A stretch of 64,000 nucleotides of DNA from Notospermus geniculatus (GCA_002633025.1 NMRB01001479.1:1-64000), one strand, 5' to 3'. Shown: positions 22,918 to 35,123, numbered from the stretch's first letter. Notes: generated from the letters alone by a model not told the origin. Translations and numbers: made by a program.

Positions 22918-25031
22918 ATGGTAAGTATCAGAAACTTCCGATGAATAAATTGTCTTTTCTGATTAAAACACGCGTCTGTTAGTTGTAATTCAACATTTTT
23001 TCTCTTTTCAGGCACAAATGTCAGAACAAGAGATTATTGGCAAGTTGAAATTTTGCTCAGAATGCCCGAAATTGCTCTCTGAAGTTGGGGGTTTCTCTGA
23101 CGTCGACGTGTTGTTGAGTGAAATGCCTCTGTACATAAACATGTACATTTGTGTACATACCATCATGTCTGTCATCGTCATTGATTGTCATTTGTAGGCA
23201 GGGAGCGATGTTGAGTCATCATGGCCGGATGTGTTACTGTGTATACTTCTAAAGCCCTTTAATTTGACTTGGCCTGGACTACACTAGGTAGGCCTAGATA
23301 TAGTGAGAGGCCCCCATCAAATCCTGCTGAAAAATTCCTGGCAAAAAGAAGCTTCATTCAAAATCAGTACAGAACAGAAGGCCTACTCCGAGTGAGTCAG
23401 CGGCCTAGCTACCGTATTGTCCATTCCATGCCAGTATGTCGTTGCCGCTTATATGCATTAGGCCTAATTGCAATGTTGGTCATGATGGCAAGACATGAAG
23501 ATGCTATGCATGAGTAGTCCAAATGTCGATGATCATGTTTATATGTTGACATATTTTGTTTTCAGACAACGAGGAAGTTTTCCTCTTGTTTGACACAAAT
23601 GGAGACAGGAAAATCTATGCCAGTCAACTTGGGGAGGTTCTCCGTGCGATGGGACAGAATCCTACAGAAGCTAGAGTGAGGAAATGTGGCTTCGCTAATG
23701 ATCCTGGTAAATAAAGACTTCTGTTTTAATGACAATGTTGTTTTGTATTTCAAATGATCATCATGATGGGAGGGCCAGGCATTTGTACCTTTTGTATGCC
23801 ATGTATGCTGTGGGGACGGCCCCAGTCAGACAGGCCTATACTCATGAGGAAACCAAATTGTGCCATTGTTTGGTTCAGTGCAGATGTTTTAATTTGTTTT
23901 GGCACTACCCTCATTTGCTTGCCTAATTAGCCAATTATATAGTTAAATCATGGCGTAATTATCATTAAGTAATCCCCAGGACTGATCATTGTAATAGATT
24001 GACCTACATGTAATTAGGTCATCTCTGATAGTGGCCAAACCAGTTGTGAATTTGGTATGGTTTTTATCAGCACATGTAGTCCAACCACAAATGTGTTTAA
24101 GAGCTGGACCAGACCGCTATACATTACGAATACCATGATTACAATTTTGTTACTTGCTCTGCTAATCTGCCTTAAATTCAGCAGAAATGTCTGATTTGTG
24201 TTCCAGACAAAAGAATCTCATATGAGCAGTTCATTCCTATCCTACATGACGTCGCCAAGAACAAGGATCACTCATCAGCCGAGGATTTTATTGATGGGTT
24301 CAGGGTGTTTGATAAGGAGTCTAATAATACAATCAGTACGGCTGAACTACGACATCTTTTGACTCATCTAGGTAACAAACTCTTTCCTCCTCCGTCAACA
24401 TACAACAGAAACTGCCGTTAGGTTTCAGTCAGTGCAGTATTCCTTCAACCACAGGTGCCTCTGAGCGTCGTCAGTAGGGTTATTAGGGTAAGTCAGGGTC
24501 CAGGGCTAGGGTTAGGGTTAGGGGCTTTATCTAGTACATAATATATAGAATAGAATATATTATTATGTACAAGCTACCTCCCCATGTTCAGCTCCTAACC
24601 CTAGCCCTAGACCCTGAGTTAACCCTACTGACGACTCTCAGAGGCCCTTGTGCGTCAACCAAAAAGCTTGGGTCTTTTGTTTGACTGGCAATTGGTTTAG
24701 TCTGGTGCAGTGTGGTTATTTATAAAGAGGTCTTCTGGCAACATTGGAAATGAAAGCGAGAGAACTAATAGATAACCTTGATGTTTGTGATGTGTTTCAG
24801 GAGAGAAGCTAAGAGATGACGAGGTAGAACAGCTGTTGGCAGGATTAGAAGATGCCCAGGGAAATATTAATTATGAAGGTAAACACAACTCGATACATTG
24901 ATCATCGTGGCTGCCACGACATCTCTGTTTTGTTCAAATGATTGTGTTCTACTATCATTGTCTCTGAACTTTTAAGTAAAGTTTTTTTTCTCTTTTTTCC
25001 AGACTTTGTGCGTATTGTGATGAGTGGGTAA
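22918..25031 (+). CDS. MYL6: Myosin essential light chain, MYL6-type (copy A)
   Basis: Essential light chains bind the first IQ motif of the myosin heavy-chain lever arm and stabilise the motor in muscle or non-muscle cells. Exons: 22918-22920 (ATG only), 23012-23039, 23566-23706, 24207-24371, 24801-24878 and 25003-25031, giving 147 aa; the family is about 150. Hallmarks are [15 protein letters not shown] in a first degenerate EF hand, [12 protein letters not shown], then [30 protein letters not shown], and [14 protein letters not shown] at the end. Calcium-loop residues are incomplete, as usual for this family. An ATG-only first coding exon is typical of calmodulin-superfamily genes. The second intron appears to use a GC donor (ATTG|gcaagt), the only nearby donor found that keeps phase. 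The symbol means family membership, not proven orthology. Confidence 0.88.
24452..24650. mobile_element. Foldback MITE with telomere-like hexamers in intron 4
   Basis: The left arm (GCCTCTGAGCGTCGTCAGTA then agggttattaggg... 'agggctagggttagggttagg') and the right arm ('cctaaccctagccctagaccctgagttaaccctactgacgactctcagaggc') are inverted complements around an AT-rich loop. A few TTAGGG units occur in the arms. The counterpart in copy B is at about 45233-45420. It is an intronic hairpin element, not a telomere. Confidence 0.7.
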
Positions 25032-25327
25032 TCAACAGACAGACAGTCAGTCATGAGAGAGAGTCACCATCTTATTCCTCAGAAGATGAATGAGAAAATG
25101 ATGCCTAGGAAAACTTGTCAATTTCGGTCATTTGATATTGTATGATATCAAAACATTGTATGATATCAAAAGATGTTAATGAATTTTCTGTTTTCAATAC
25201 CATCTTTGTGCATTGCCATAATGCTAGAATAACTTGTCGAGTCTACTTTATAATCAAGTATGCTAACTTAATTATATCAATTATAATATTATTACCGGTA
25301 TTATGGAACACGATACTAGGGCATGCT

Positions 25328-25333
25328 AATAAA
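25328..25333 (+). promoter_or_regulatory. Poly(A) signal AATAAA of light-chain copy A
   Basis: A canonical AATAAA lies 297 nt after the stop codon, with the identical context GCATGCTAATAAAGTGCAC also present in copy B (46460-46465). It is the first canonical signal seen in the 3' region. Confidence 0.5.
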
Positions 25334-25504
25334 GTGCACTTCCCAGGCAAGTCCAGGACGTCAGTGAAATGGACCTGTGGACAAATGTAAACCTAGATAG
25401 GAAACCAGATGCATTCCTGAAATTTTGTTTGTAAAATTGAAAAATAGATGTCGTTACTGGTAAAGACAAGGTGAATCCAAAAAAATATCTTGAGAACACA
25501 CTTC

Positions 25505-25652
25505 GGGCCGTATGCACCAAGCGAAGATTATCTAGAAATCGGGCTGAGCCACAACTTTTCCATTGTCACATCATGCCTTGGCGAACACGAACAATGGAAA
25601 AGTTGTGGCTCAACCTGAGTTAAAGATAATCTTCATTTGGTGCATACGGCCC
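25505..25652. mobile_element. Hairpin MITE downstream of light-chain gene (also 46636-46783)
   Basis: GGGCCGTATGCACCAAGCGA at 25505 pairs with its near complement ending at 25652 (ATTTGGTGCATACGGCCC). The arms include 'gagccacaacttttccattgt', giving a 148-bp hairpin. The same element sits at the equivalent place in copy B (46636-46783), so it predates the split of the two copies. Confidence 0.8.
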
Positions 25653-26803
25653 TTCATGTTTTCATTGCGAGGCTGACAAGTGTCTATTTCTTTGGACAAA
25701 TTCACCAAATGTGCACCTGTTTTGTTTCATAATATTTATCTGTGCTAGTGATATACCTAGTACCCATGTCTTTGGTGGAGGGCCTACTATAAAATCAGCT
25801 ATTTCATTTTGTATCTTTGTTTTTACTATGACCGTTTTGTATATGATTGTAATATAAACACTTCACAGCACACCACTGTAATGTGACCTCATATCACCCA
25901 TTGGAGACTTTTGTGAGGTGGAAATCAAAGATTGGTTCAACTTCTTTCTGCTTCTTGTGTCGACCGTTTCCACAAATCCGTTGCAAGGATAACTCAGAAG
26001 CCGGAAGTAGACTCCATTTGAGGAAGAGCTCAAGTCTACAGGGTGGTGTGAACTAGCATTACATGTTCTTCACATGCTCTCAGCTGGAACCCGGGAGCTG
26101 GGAACTAGAAACGTTTTGGAATGTAGTTGATTAGGATCATGAAAACTTTGGAAAAGTAGTGTTTTTTTCCAGGAAAACTTGGTCACATCTTCTGACAGTG
26201 TTGGAGAAAACATGAATGTTAGTGTTGTAACATCTCACCAGGTGGCACTAGACTGATTTCTCCCTGAACCATTTTCTCCAGTCCTTGTACCTTCAGTTGG
26301 TAATCTCAACTTACTAATGTGTAGATAACATTCAATTATACAATCACAACACACAATATTTCTTGTGTTAATACCTCTGCTGGGTCCGTCAGTTTCCCCG
26401 TTCCCCTTCCTCTGTCTCAAGAGACTGGAAAATCTAAGATCATAATATGCATGTACCAGTATCTTGCTTCAATGGAAGAAAATTGGCGGGAAATTAGACT
26501 GGTTCTCCAATCCCCGTTGATGACGACTGCACTCGTGCGGACCCAGTTCATGTAGTTGTTGACTCAACTCGAGAACGGGAGTTGAGAACGCAACCCGTAT
26601 CCGGCCAAGAACGTGTTCTTGTCAACCCTCCGCCCCGGGCCCTCCGCTGAGTGGAGAAGAACACGTTCTTGGCCGACTCGGGTTGTGTTCCCGCCGTTCG
26701 AGACTGCCGTTCTCGAGTTGAGTCAACAGCCACAATGAACTGGGTCAGCATGAGTGTTGTCAAGAACGAGGAAGGTGTCTGCCGCATCAAACCCATGGAG
26801 TTG

Positions 26804-26912
26804 NNNNNNNNNNNNNNNNNNNNNNNNNNNNNNNNNNNNNNNNNNNNNNNNNNNNNNNNNNNNNNNNNNNNNNNNNNNNNNNNNNNNNNNNNNNNNNNNN
26901 NNNNNNNNNNNN
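26804..26912. other. Assembly gap of 109 N
   Basis: The gap is followed by a run of 18 C. At the matching place in copy B a single N at 47226 is followed by a C run. About 720 bp before this gap (26082-26803) have no counterpart in B. Frames that cross the gap are not real genes. Confidence 0.95.
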
Positions 26913-27907
26913 CCCCCCCCCCCCCCCCCCATTCATTGGCGAATGTGTCCAGCAGCTCCCTGGCCTGTTGGATGACACCACGGGCCAGTGACCAGCGTGA
27001 TGCGTGTCGTTGTCAAAACCAATTACATGTTCCATATGCATCCCAAGATATTATCATAACCAAATTAATTTAACTTCAATTTCCCCGATGGTCTTCGCTC
27101 TTGGAGCCATTACCCTGTGACGTCACAACCGAGCGCTCTCATCGTCTGTTTTCATTGATTTGGAAGCAGACGACGCCGGGTGCTCATTCGGGAAGGTTGT
27201 GTCCTGCTGCTAGAGTCACAAGTTTTGATACCCGCACATCGGATTCATTGGACGCCAGCCCAGTCAAGTGAGTACCTCCCTGTTCTTCCGTTTTGCTCGC
27301 AACCATCAGAGTGGCGACACTCATTCATTGACAAAACGATATCTTTATGACAGCCGCACAATTGTCAGAAAACCGCCATATAATGGTTCATTTTAAGTAG
27401 GTCTACCCTTATACCACGTGATGATCCCAGGCAAACCTGTGTCATGTCATGATAAGACGACTGTCACTATTGAATCGGCTCTTAGTGGATTATCAATAGC
27501 CTTTTTGCGGTTGACAGTCAATGTTATAGCCTATAGCTAGTGGTGCTCACACAAATGATAGGTAGCCGGGTATTTCTGGGTCGGTAGTCTTATGCACACG
27601 GTGCTAATAGGCCTATGGAATGAAATGAAATCGTCGAGCGGGACACTGTCCTCTGGACGGATGACCATCGTTCTCCGTCGTTACCTTCACTGCCGAGTGC
27701 TACTCTCCGGGACACTGGTCCTCCGTGGTAACGAGTTAGTGAAAAATCTGAGTAGGCCTAGGGTCAGAGGTCCTCCGATAGGATCAAGGTAGGGTTAGGG
27801 TCTGAAGGGCGGGTTTGTTTTCTCCTCATTTGGTTCATATCGCTTGCACCCCCCCCCCCGCCTGCTCCTGTCCTTCGTGTAGTTACCAATTTATCTTATC
27901 GCCTCAT

Positions 27908-28562
27908 ATGGCAAGTTTTTTGTAGCAATATTCGATTTTTGGACATTCGTTCGATTTTAGATGAAATTCGTTCGATAAATCACCACCTTTGTTCGATTTT
28001 ATCGCACATCTATTCGATTTTATCGCAAAAATGTTCGATTTATTGCATATAATATTCGATTTTATCGCACATATGTTTGATTTTATCGCACATATGTTCG
28101 ATTTTTAATCAAACGCTAGATTCGATCATGAACATCGAATGAACTGCTTCTTATAATCAAATAATTATTTGATAAAATTAAAATAATATTCGATTCAAAT
28201 CGAATGGACATTCGACATAATCGAATGGACATTCGATATAATCGAATGGACATTCGATTCAAATCGAATCGACATTCGATATAATCGAATGGACATTCGA
28301 TATAATCGAATGGACATTCGATTCAAATCGAATCGACATTCGATATAATCGAATGGACATTCGATATAAAAGCACATTTGTTTGATATAACCAAATGGCC
28401 CTTTTGATAATTATCGAACAAACATTCGATATTATCGAACAACATTCGATATTATCCAACAGGCTATTCGATTTGGATCGAATAAGCCATCCGATATATC
28501 GAAAACCCATTCGATGTGGATCGCACAACCATTCGATCTTTGTAGCAAAATGTATTCGATTC
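27908..28562. repeat. AT-rich array of ATTCGAT palindromic units
   Basis: The array has two parts. First come about eight units of TTCGATTTTATCGCACAT (27920-28110). Then come about nine units of ATTCGATATAATCGAATGGA plus C (28185-28370), where ATTCGAT...ATCGAAT is itself a palindrome, followed by degenerate units to 28562. The array begins exactly where homology between the two light-chain blocks ends. Confidence 0.8.
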
Positions 28563-30412
28563 CGATTGGCTGGCTTTCGTGACGTCACGAGATTCAAAAC
28601 TGAAAAGTGGCGGCCTATGGGACGCCAAACCGGAAAATATTCAGATTGGATTATATCTGTGCAGAACTTTCTACAAACGTTCAGAATTGAAAGTATATCC
28701 ACTGCACTGATTTATATTTATGCAGAACAAAAACGTATCCATGCAGATTGAAAATATATCCATGCAGATCGAAATGACAAATTATACCGTAACTCCGGAT
28801 TTGCGGGTAACGTTGAAACGATGGTCCTGGTTGGCTCCCGGGTAAGGTGGCAGTTAAAGGTGAGCTAAAGGCCTTACACCCCTTGTCTAGAGAAATTTTA
28901 ATGAGGTCGAATTTGATTGGTTGTTGGCGTTTGGTGATGTGCCATCATACCTCAGCACGAATTAAGATAAAAGAGGGCGCTGCATTAACCCCTTCCTCAT
29001 TTTGGCAGTAAAATACTTGTAGAATGCTTGGACTTCCTAGGCCTTCCTTCCTTCACTTCCTTCCTGCAACTAGTGGCGCCATCCTGTTCTTGCGGAGATA
29101 GCCATAACTCATCTTGCCCAACCAAGGCTTCCTGTCACTCCTACTATCGCTCCATCCACCCTTGCCGACCACCGTAGCATTTATCACTCGCATTTGCCGC
29201 CCATGAGCGTGGCGGCTGAAGCAGCCAAACGTTACTGAAAGCGCGGTTAATGACGAAGATAGGAACATTGTGAGGTTTGGATCTATGAAAATCTCAAAAT
29301 GAAGAATAATCTAATACGTTAATGCATGTTTTATTCACAAAACATTGGATTACACGCATTTATCATTGACAGTGGTGGGGGGGTGTGCGGTCCATGGAAC
29401 GACCTGTCTGCGAGCAGGATGACAAACGGTGGTCGTCAAGGGTGAAGGGAGCGTAGTTCGAAGGGCGGAGTGACCGGAGGCCTTGATTAGTCAAGATGGC
29501 CATAACTAGGTCACGTGACCGACGTTTTTGATATGTGTAAATGATGAATGTACAAGATTAGGGATCCCAGCAACGATAGAGGGCAGCACGCCGAAACCCG
29601 TCATGTCTTGTACAATGGACGCCATACAGAACTTATGACAAAAAACGTAAAAGTATAATATCTCAGTAGCGCCACCTATTATTTTAGTTTTACGCCGGGC
29701 GTTTTGCAGATACATCCTAGTAAATGCACTGCGAAGGAATTTAGAAAATATATGAACCCATAGGGCTCAACTACAGTAAAAACCGATTTTCACGAAAGCG
29801 ATCACAGCGCCCCCACAGATTCGTCACACAGCCCCCCACTAAAATTCATTGCATGAATTTAACAATTTACCATCATGCAAATTTTGTTATACAAATCCAA
29901 ATAGTCACTATGCGAACGGATTAACCTCAGTCCTGGAGTCTGTACAACTGTCGGATTGAACGCATAAACATCTCTGGAACACCGATTTATCACAGAAACG
30001 AAGGATCGTGGCCTTTATTTTAGCAGGGAGTCTGATTTTATTGGGTTGTTGAAAATCCCGCCGGGCGGGCGCCATCTTGGATTTTACATCAGCTAGGCTA
30101 CCGTTTTTAAGTTTTTAAGTGTGATAAGCACCAAAGACGGTAAGAGCGTTTGTCTTTCAACTACCCACGCTACGATGCAGCGTAACTGATGGATGTTCTG
30201 ATCTGAAGAAGACGGAAATCTGCTAGGAAATAGGCTAGGTTGTGTGTACATGGCGTAGTGCATCAGTAGTATACAACCACCATACCATTTGATCTGTACT
30301 GTGAGTGTGTATGCACAGGGCTGCGTGCAAGGAAGACTGGTCTAGCGCGACATAGGCATTACTACGGTACCTTCATCTTGTGCCTCGGAGTTCTTACTAG
30401 ACTTTTCTAGCT
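28563..30412. other. Gene-free spacer with a dispersed repeat
   Basis: No coding exon was recognised. About 29555-29690 (containing 'acgatagagggcagcac', 'ccgaaaccc' and 'tacaatggac') matches about 37990-38130, a dispersed repeat seen only in these two places here. The last 300 bp or so before 30413 are probably the 5' UTR of the retrotransposon. Confidence 0.5.
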
Positions 30413-31843
30413 ATGGAAGATAGTAACATCTTGGAGGAATCCTCAATTGTACGGTCTCATTCTCATGGCAATTTATCTGTCTCCATTACTGATAATGATA
30501 CTCTGACTAGCGAAGATGTTACACATTATCAATGCACTCAGGTACAGAGCCAGCAATTTACTGGGCATGATGGAATACCGACTAACCTGCCCTCGGTGAA
30601 GATAATTCTGTCTAAAACCCCGGTGACCAATGTGGCAAAGGAGATCTTCACGACCCCACCAGTTAGCCCTGTGAGAACCACATTTGAGTACACAGGAGAA
30701 TCTAGTAACAAGAAGAGAAAACGTCGTCAGCTTTCTGCGGATCGAAGTCAGTTATCGGCATCTGACCCAGATTTGGCTGGTAGGACTTCCACTCCCCTAT
30801 CGTCAATGAAGTGTCCCGGCAAGTTCTCAGCTTGTATTGAATGTGGTAGTAGGACTTTAGTTGGGACTTGTCAGGTGAAGTGTAACTTCTGTTCCTTACC
30901 AGTATGTGATGCATGCAGCTCCATCCCAGTGCAGCTTATGACATCTATTGACCGCTCCTTGTTGGAGTGTTACTTATACACCTGTGAAACTTGTCGATCG
31001 ATATTGACGAAGGGGGAGCTTATACATGCGAAAAAGGCCATGCATGCTGAGGAAAGAATTTCCTCTACCTTGGACGAGATCACAAAAAAGATGGACACTA
31101 TGAGTGACATTATGAGCAAAATGCAACTAAATCATACTAAATTATTGGAGGTTCTCGATTCCAAAGCGGACAAGGCTGATGTAGACCAAGTGACTAGAGA
31201 GGTGAACGAGCTTAAAAAAGATGTTGTCAGGCAAAAGGACCTTGAGGGAGCCCTCAGGAATGTCCAAGAAAGTGTTGTGAGGGAGATTCAGGAACTCGAA
31301 ATCCCAGAGATAGGCGAAAAGTTGGTTGATGACAAAATAGAAGACCTACGAGACGAGTTAATGGAAGAGGATAGGCGTAAGACCAATTTGATTTTCTTTA
31401 ACTTGGAGGAGCTTAAGAGCTCTGATGTCGCAGCCCGGCGGCAGCATGATGAAGGAGTCTTGCTGAAATTCCTTACCCGCAACTTGAAGATGGATCGTCC
31501 ACCCCGTCCCAAGATTATTGTCAGAACGCCTGTAGGGGGTAACAGCAGTCGCGCACAGTCTCGGCCCCTAAAGGTTGTGTTTAAGAATGAGATTGACAAA
31601 GTGGAGTGCTGGGATCAGTACATTAACGTCAGGAAGAATGAACCAGATCAACTTGATGGAGTCTATTGCATATTGGATAAAACTAAGCAGCAGAGTGAAA
31701 GATATAAACTACTCAAGAAGCAGTTGATTGACAGGATGCAGGAAGGTGAGAAGGACATAAGAATTAAGGGGAATAAAATAGTTAAGGATGACAGGGTTAG
31801 GCCCTTTCGGCATGGGGGCAACCCAGGACAGGACAAACGGTGA
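30413..31843 (+). CDS. LINE ORF1 protein (zinc finger, coiled coil)
   Basis: The frame of 476 codons starts at an ATG 6 bp after 'ttctagct'. ORF1 proteins of this group bind element RNA and form the RNP needed for retrotransposition. Residues about 138-205 contain paired cysteines (CIECG, CNFCSLPVCDACS, CETC) resembling a PHD/RING-like zinc finger. Residues about 210-325 are a heptad-rich coiled coil (EEISSTLDEITKKMD-type helix). A conserved C-terminal domain starting RKTNLIFFNLEE follows, with LDKTKQQSERYKLLKKQL near its end. The tail is basic. The frame is intact, in contrast to ORF2, and overlaps the ORF2 frame by about 56 nt. Confidence 0.85.
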   Translation: MEDSNILEESSIVRSHSHGNLSVSITDNDTLTSEDVTHYQCTQVQSQQFTGHDGIPTNLPSVKIILSKTPVTNVAKEIFTTPPVSPVRTTFEYTGESSNKKRKRRQLSADRSQLSASDPDLAGRTSTPLSSMKCPGKFSACIECGSRTLVGTCQVKCNFCSLPVCDACSSIPVQLMTSIDRSLLECYLYTCETCRSILTKGELIHAKKAMHAEERISSTLDEITKKMDTMSDIMSKMQLNHTKLLEVLDSKADKADVDQVTREVNELKKDVVRQKDLEGALRNVQESVVREIQELEIPEIGEKLVDDKIEDLRDELMEEDRRKTNLIFFNLEELKSSDVAARRQHDEGVLLKFLTRNLKMDRPPRPKIIVRTPVGGNSSRAQSRPLKVVFKNEIDKVECWDQYINVRKNEPDQLDGVYCILDKTKQQSERYKLLKKQLIDRMQEGEKDIRIKGNKIVKDDRVRPFRHGGNPGQDKR

Positions 31844-34496
31844 TGGTGCTGCTCAACCGGTGAACTCTGTAAATAGTGCACATGTTTCGTTAGTTTCGAG
31901 TGGTGGTTGCGTTGATCGGCACACGGTTTTGTACACTAACTGTGATACCTTTATTAATAAGAAGCAGGAGTTGCTTATTTTTATTCAAGATAAGAATCCG
32001 CACATTATTTGCTTGGTCGAGATAAAGCCTAAGTTTGGAGAACCCCTAACTGAGGACTTATTGTGTATTGATGGATTCAGTAGGCCATTCCACAACCTCG
32101 ATAGAGATGGCCGGGGAGTGGCTATCTTAGTTAGGAACTTTATACCTTGTAGTCTGTCTGATGACGTTGACATTAAGGAATGTACTTTTGTGGAATCAGT
32201 CTGGGTGAATATTGTGGATGAACCATGTAGAAACGTACTATTAGGTTGTTGTTACAGGAGTCCTAATTCCTCTGAGGATAATGCCTTTGCCCTGAATCAG
32301 CTAATGGAGTCGCTGTGCAACAGAAATAAATCATTTATTATGGTCGGGGACTTTAACTTCCCAACGATCAGATGGGAAGAGCAGGATACCATAGGAGTGC
32401 GGAGGATGGATCGAGCTTTTTATGCTGCGGTGACGGACAATTTACTATACCAGCATATCAATCAGCCAACAAGATTTAGGCATGGGCAGAATCCCACCAG
32501 GGATGACCTAGTCATCACTACCAGCGAGGAGATGGCAACAGACTTTGATTTTTATCCTGCACTGGGTAGTAGCGACCATATTTGTATTATGTTTAGCTTG
32601 GCTGCCAGGATTAATAGAAAGATCGAATCAAGGCCCGAGCGTTTTCTCTATAGCCGTGGTAATTACCACAGGATCAGGCAAGAGCTAGGAGATATAGACT
32701 GGGACGTTGAGATTGGAGGTCACGATGCCAATAACTCGTGGAAGCGGTTCCGGGAGATTATTGTTGGATGTGTGGAGAGGAATGTCCCCAAGTCTAGGCC
32801 GGTCAACTTAGGACGTAATATGGGTAATAAGAAGGCACCCTATCTTGACAGNGATAATGCCTTTGCCCTGAATCAGCTAATGGAGTCGCTGTGCAACAGA
32901 AATAAATCGTTTATTATGGTCGGGGACTTTAACTTCCCAACGATCAGATGGGAAGAGCAGGATACCATAGGAGTGCGGAGGATGGATCGAGCTTTTTATG
33001 CTGCGGTGACGGACAATTTACTATACCAGCATATCAATCGGCCAACAAGATTTAGGCATGGGCAGAATCCCACCAGGGATGACCTAGTCATCACTACCAG
33101 CGAGGAGATGGCAACAGACTTTGAATTTTATCCTGCACTGGGTAGTAGCGACCATATTTGTATTATGTTTAGCTTGGCTGCCAGGATTAATAGAAAGATC
33201 GAATCAAGGCCCGAGCGTTTTCTCTATAGCCGTGGTAATTACCACAGGATCAGGCAAGAGCTAGGAGATATAGACTGGGACGTTGAGATTGGAGGTCACG
33301 ATGCCAATAACTCGTGGAAGCGGTTCCGGGAGATTATTGTTGGATGTGTGGAGAGGAATGTCCCCAAGTCTAGGCCGGTCAACTTAGGACGTAATATGGG
33401 TAATAAGAAGGCACCCTATCTTGACAGAGAGGCAATGGACAAAGTGAAAGATAAGAAAAGGCTGTGGCAGAGATACCTCCGAGATAGAAGTGCAGCTAAT
33501 TTTAGAGTTTTCTCCCGGATTAGAGACGAAGTCCGTGATATGACGAGACGGAAGAAAGCTGAATTTGAGAGGAAGTTAGCGGTGGAGACGAAAACTAACC
33601 CTAAAGCTTTCTGGAGCTATGTACGCAGTAGTTCCAGTACAAAGGAGGACATTCCAGAGCTGAGGAATAATGCAGGCAACGTCGCATCGACAGATCGTGA
33701 GAAGGCTGACCTTCTGAATGAATACTTCGCTCAAGTTTTTACTAATGAGCCCAACTACTTACCTAGGACAGAGGAGCCTCAAGGTGTAACCATGCCGGAC
33801 TTAGCAATAACAGATGCCATGGTGGCAAAGCGACTCAAGGCCCTTGACCCTACGAAGTCAGCAGGGCCAGACGGAGTGCATGGTAGAGTCGTTAAGGAAG
33901 CGGCTGATGTAGTGGCTCACCCGTTAGCCCTGATCTTCAATAAGTCTTTTGATGAGGGAGTTGTCCCGGAAGATTGGAAACAAGCTCGGGTGACGGCGAT
34001 TTATAAAAGGAAAGGTGACAAGTCAGACCCCAACAATTATCGTCCCATAAGCATCACCTCAGTTATTTGTAAGGTCATGGAAGCTATTATCCGTGAAGCT
34101 ATAATGGAGTTCATGTTAGCATCTGGTCGACTCTCACCACAGCAGCATGGGTTTCTCCCAGGGAAGTCCTGCGCCTCTAACCTTATAGAAACCTTAGATG
34201 ATGTAACTAAAAGTATCGATGAAGGCAAACCTGTGGACATTGTTTATATTGATTTTCGGAAGGCCTTTGACTCTGTCCCGCATCGTCGATTGATTCTTAA
34301 ATTGCGTTGTATGGGAGTGTCGGAAAGGATTTTGCAATGGATTGCGGACTTTCTGAGGGATAGGACAATGAGGGTTGTGGTGAATGGGAACTCCTCTGAG
34401 GAGGCCGCCGTACATAGTGGAATCCCGCAGGGCAGCGTACTAGGCCCTACGCTGTTTGTGCTCTTTGTCAACGATCTCCCGAACTGTCTCATATAG
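31788..34496 (+). pseudogene. LINE ORF2, endonuclease and N-terminal RT part
   Basis: The frame holds an apurinic-like endonuclease domain followed by part of a reverse transcriptase. Endonuclease motifs visible are VLYTNCDTF, CLVEIKPKFG, MVGDFNFPTIRW and LGSSDHICIMF. RT motifs visible are the SAGPDGVHG start, YRPISITSV, domain A (VYIDFRKAFDSVPH, catalytic Asp) and domain B (SGIPQGSVLGP). The frame stops at 34494-34496 just before domain C, so the FADD catalytic motif is missing. The segment 32277-32851 is repeated after an N at 32853-33427 with three base differences seen by eye; this adds about 190 false residues, so the apparent 902-aa length is inflated. Confidence 0.88.
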
Positions 34497-35123
34497 CGGA
34501 CGAGCAAATACCTATACGATGGTTTGTGTAATTAGTTCGACCTCGATGTGGCGCCGAGGTTGAGAAGCACGTGGATTTATATTTAGACTGGTTTGAGGTC
34601 AGTCTCTATCTTTAGCCATGGTGCATTATGAGCGTTTTCATTACGACGAGCCGTGGATTATCACTCACCCTTTTTGTGCGAGTACCGGTACTGGCTTGGG
34701 TTTGTTTTGTTTCATCATGATGGAGAGGGAGGGTTGATTTACTTCTTTTTTCAGTCGGTGTGTTGGCCTGAATTGAATGCACTTTGCGCAGGCTATGACA
34801 ACTTCTGTCCATTGGACTGTTTTTTAGTGTAGCAGTAGGCCTATCAGGTTGAGCACTCGTGCTCTTGTATCGAAGGCAGTTTTGTGTGTTTGTGCGAACA
34901 TTCTTTTTCAAACTCTTTCCACGTGAACCATTTACGCCGCCAGGCTTGTTTTGTCTACATATTTATCATAGGTGCTGAGATATTGCAATATTTCATTTTA
35001 CACAAAACGCCCCCTGGTGCGCCTAATATATGTCAAATTGCGCTCATTTTTTGTTTCCGAGGAGAGTTCACCAAGAGGTAGCAAGTGTGCAGGATAATAT
35101 TATTTTGCAAGAGGACATACAGG
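34497..35123. other. Unrelated segment replacing the RT catalytic core
   Basis: About 620 bp without similarity to a reverse transcriptase lie between the end of RT domain B and the point where ORF2 homology resumes (LCEWCMTWLL). In intact relatives this interval is only about 130-150 bp and encodes the FADD block. A short match near 34920-34950 to 5604-5630 suggests that the segment is itself a dispersed repeat. Confidence 0.6.

Larger units (their letters stand above)
23393..27908 (+). repeat. Large duplicated block, copy A (light-chain gene)
   Basis: From about 23393 to 27908 this sequence is nearly identical to 42553-48221, apart from indels. Homology starts within light-chain intron 2, covers exons 3-6, the 3' UTR and about 2 kb beyond, and stops sharply at 27908, where the ATTCGAT array begins. 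Copy A lacks the MITEs present in copy B and contains a 109-N gap that B replaces with a single N. It is either allelic sequence assembled twice or a recent segmental duplication. Confidence 0.85.

Noticed and set aside
24510-24540. TTAGGG repeats as an interstitial telomere
   Set aside because: Only a few units, located in the arms of an intronic foldback MITE and mirrored as CCCTAA 70 bp away.
26651-27073. 140-codon frame across the N gap
   Set aside because: Most of the frame is unknown sequence, so no coding claim is possible.
28195-28751. Frames of 118-147 codons rich in repeated SNVHSI-type peptides
   Set aside because: They come from the ATTCGAT array; repetitive on both strands with no splice or homology support.
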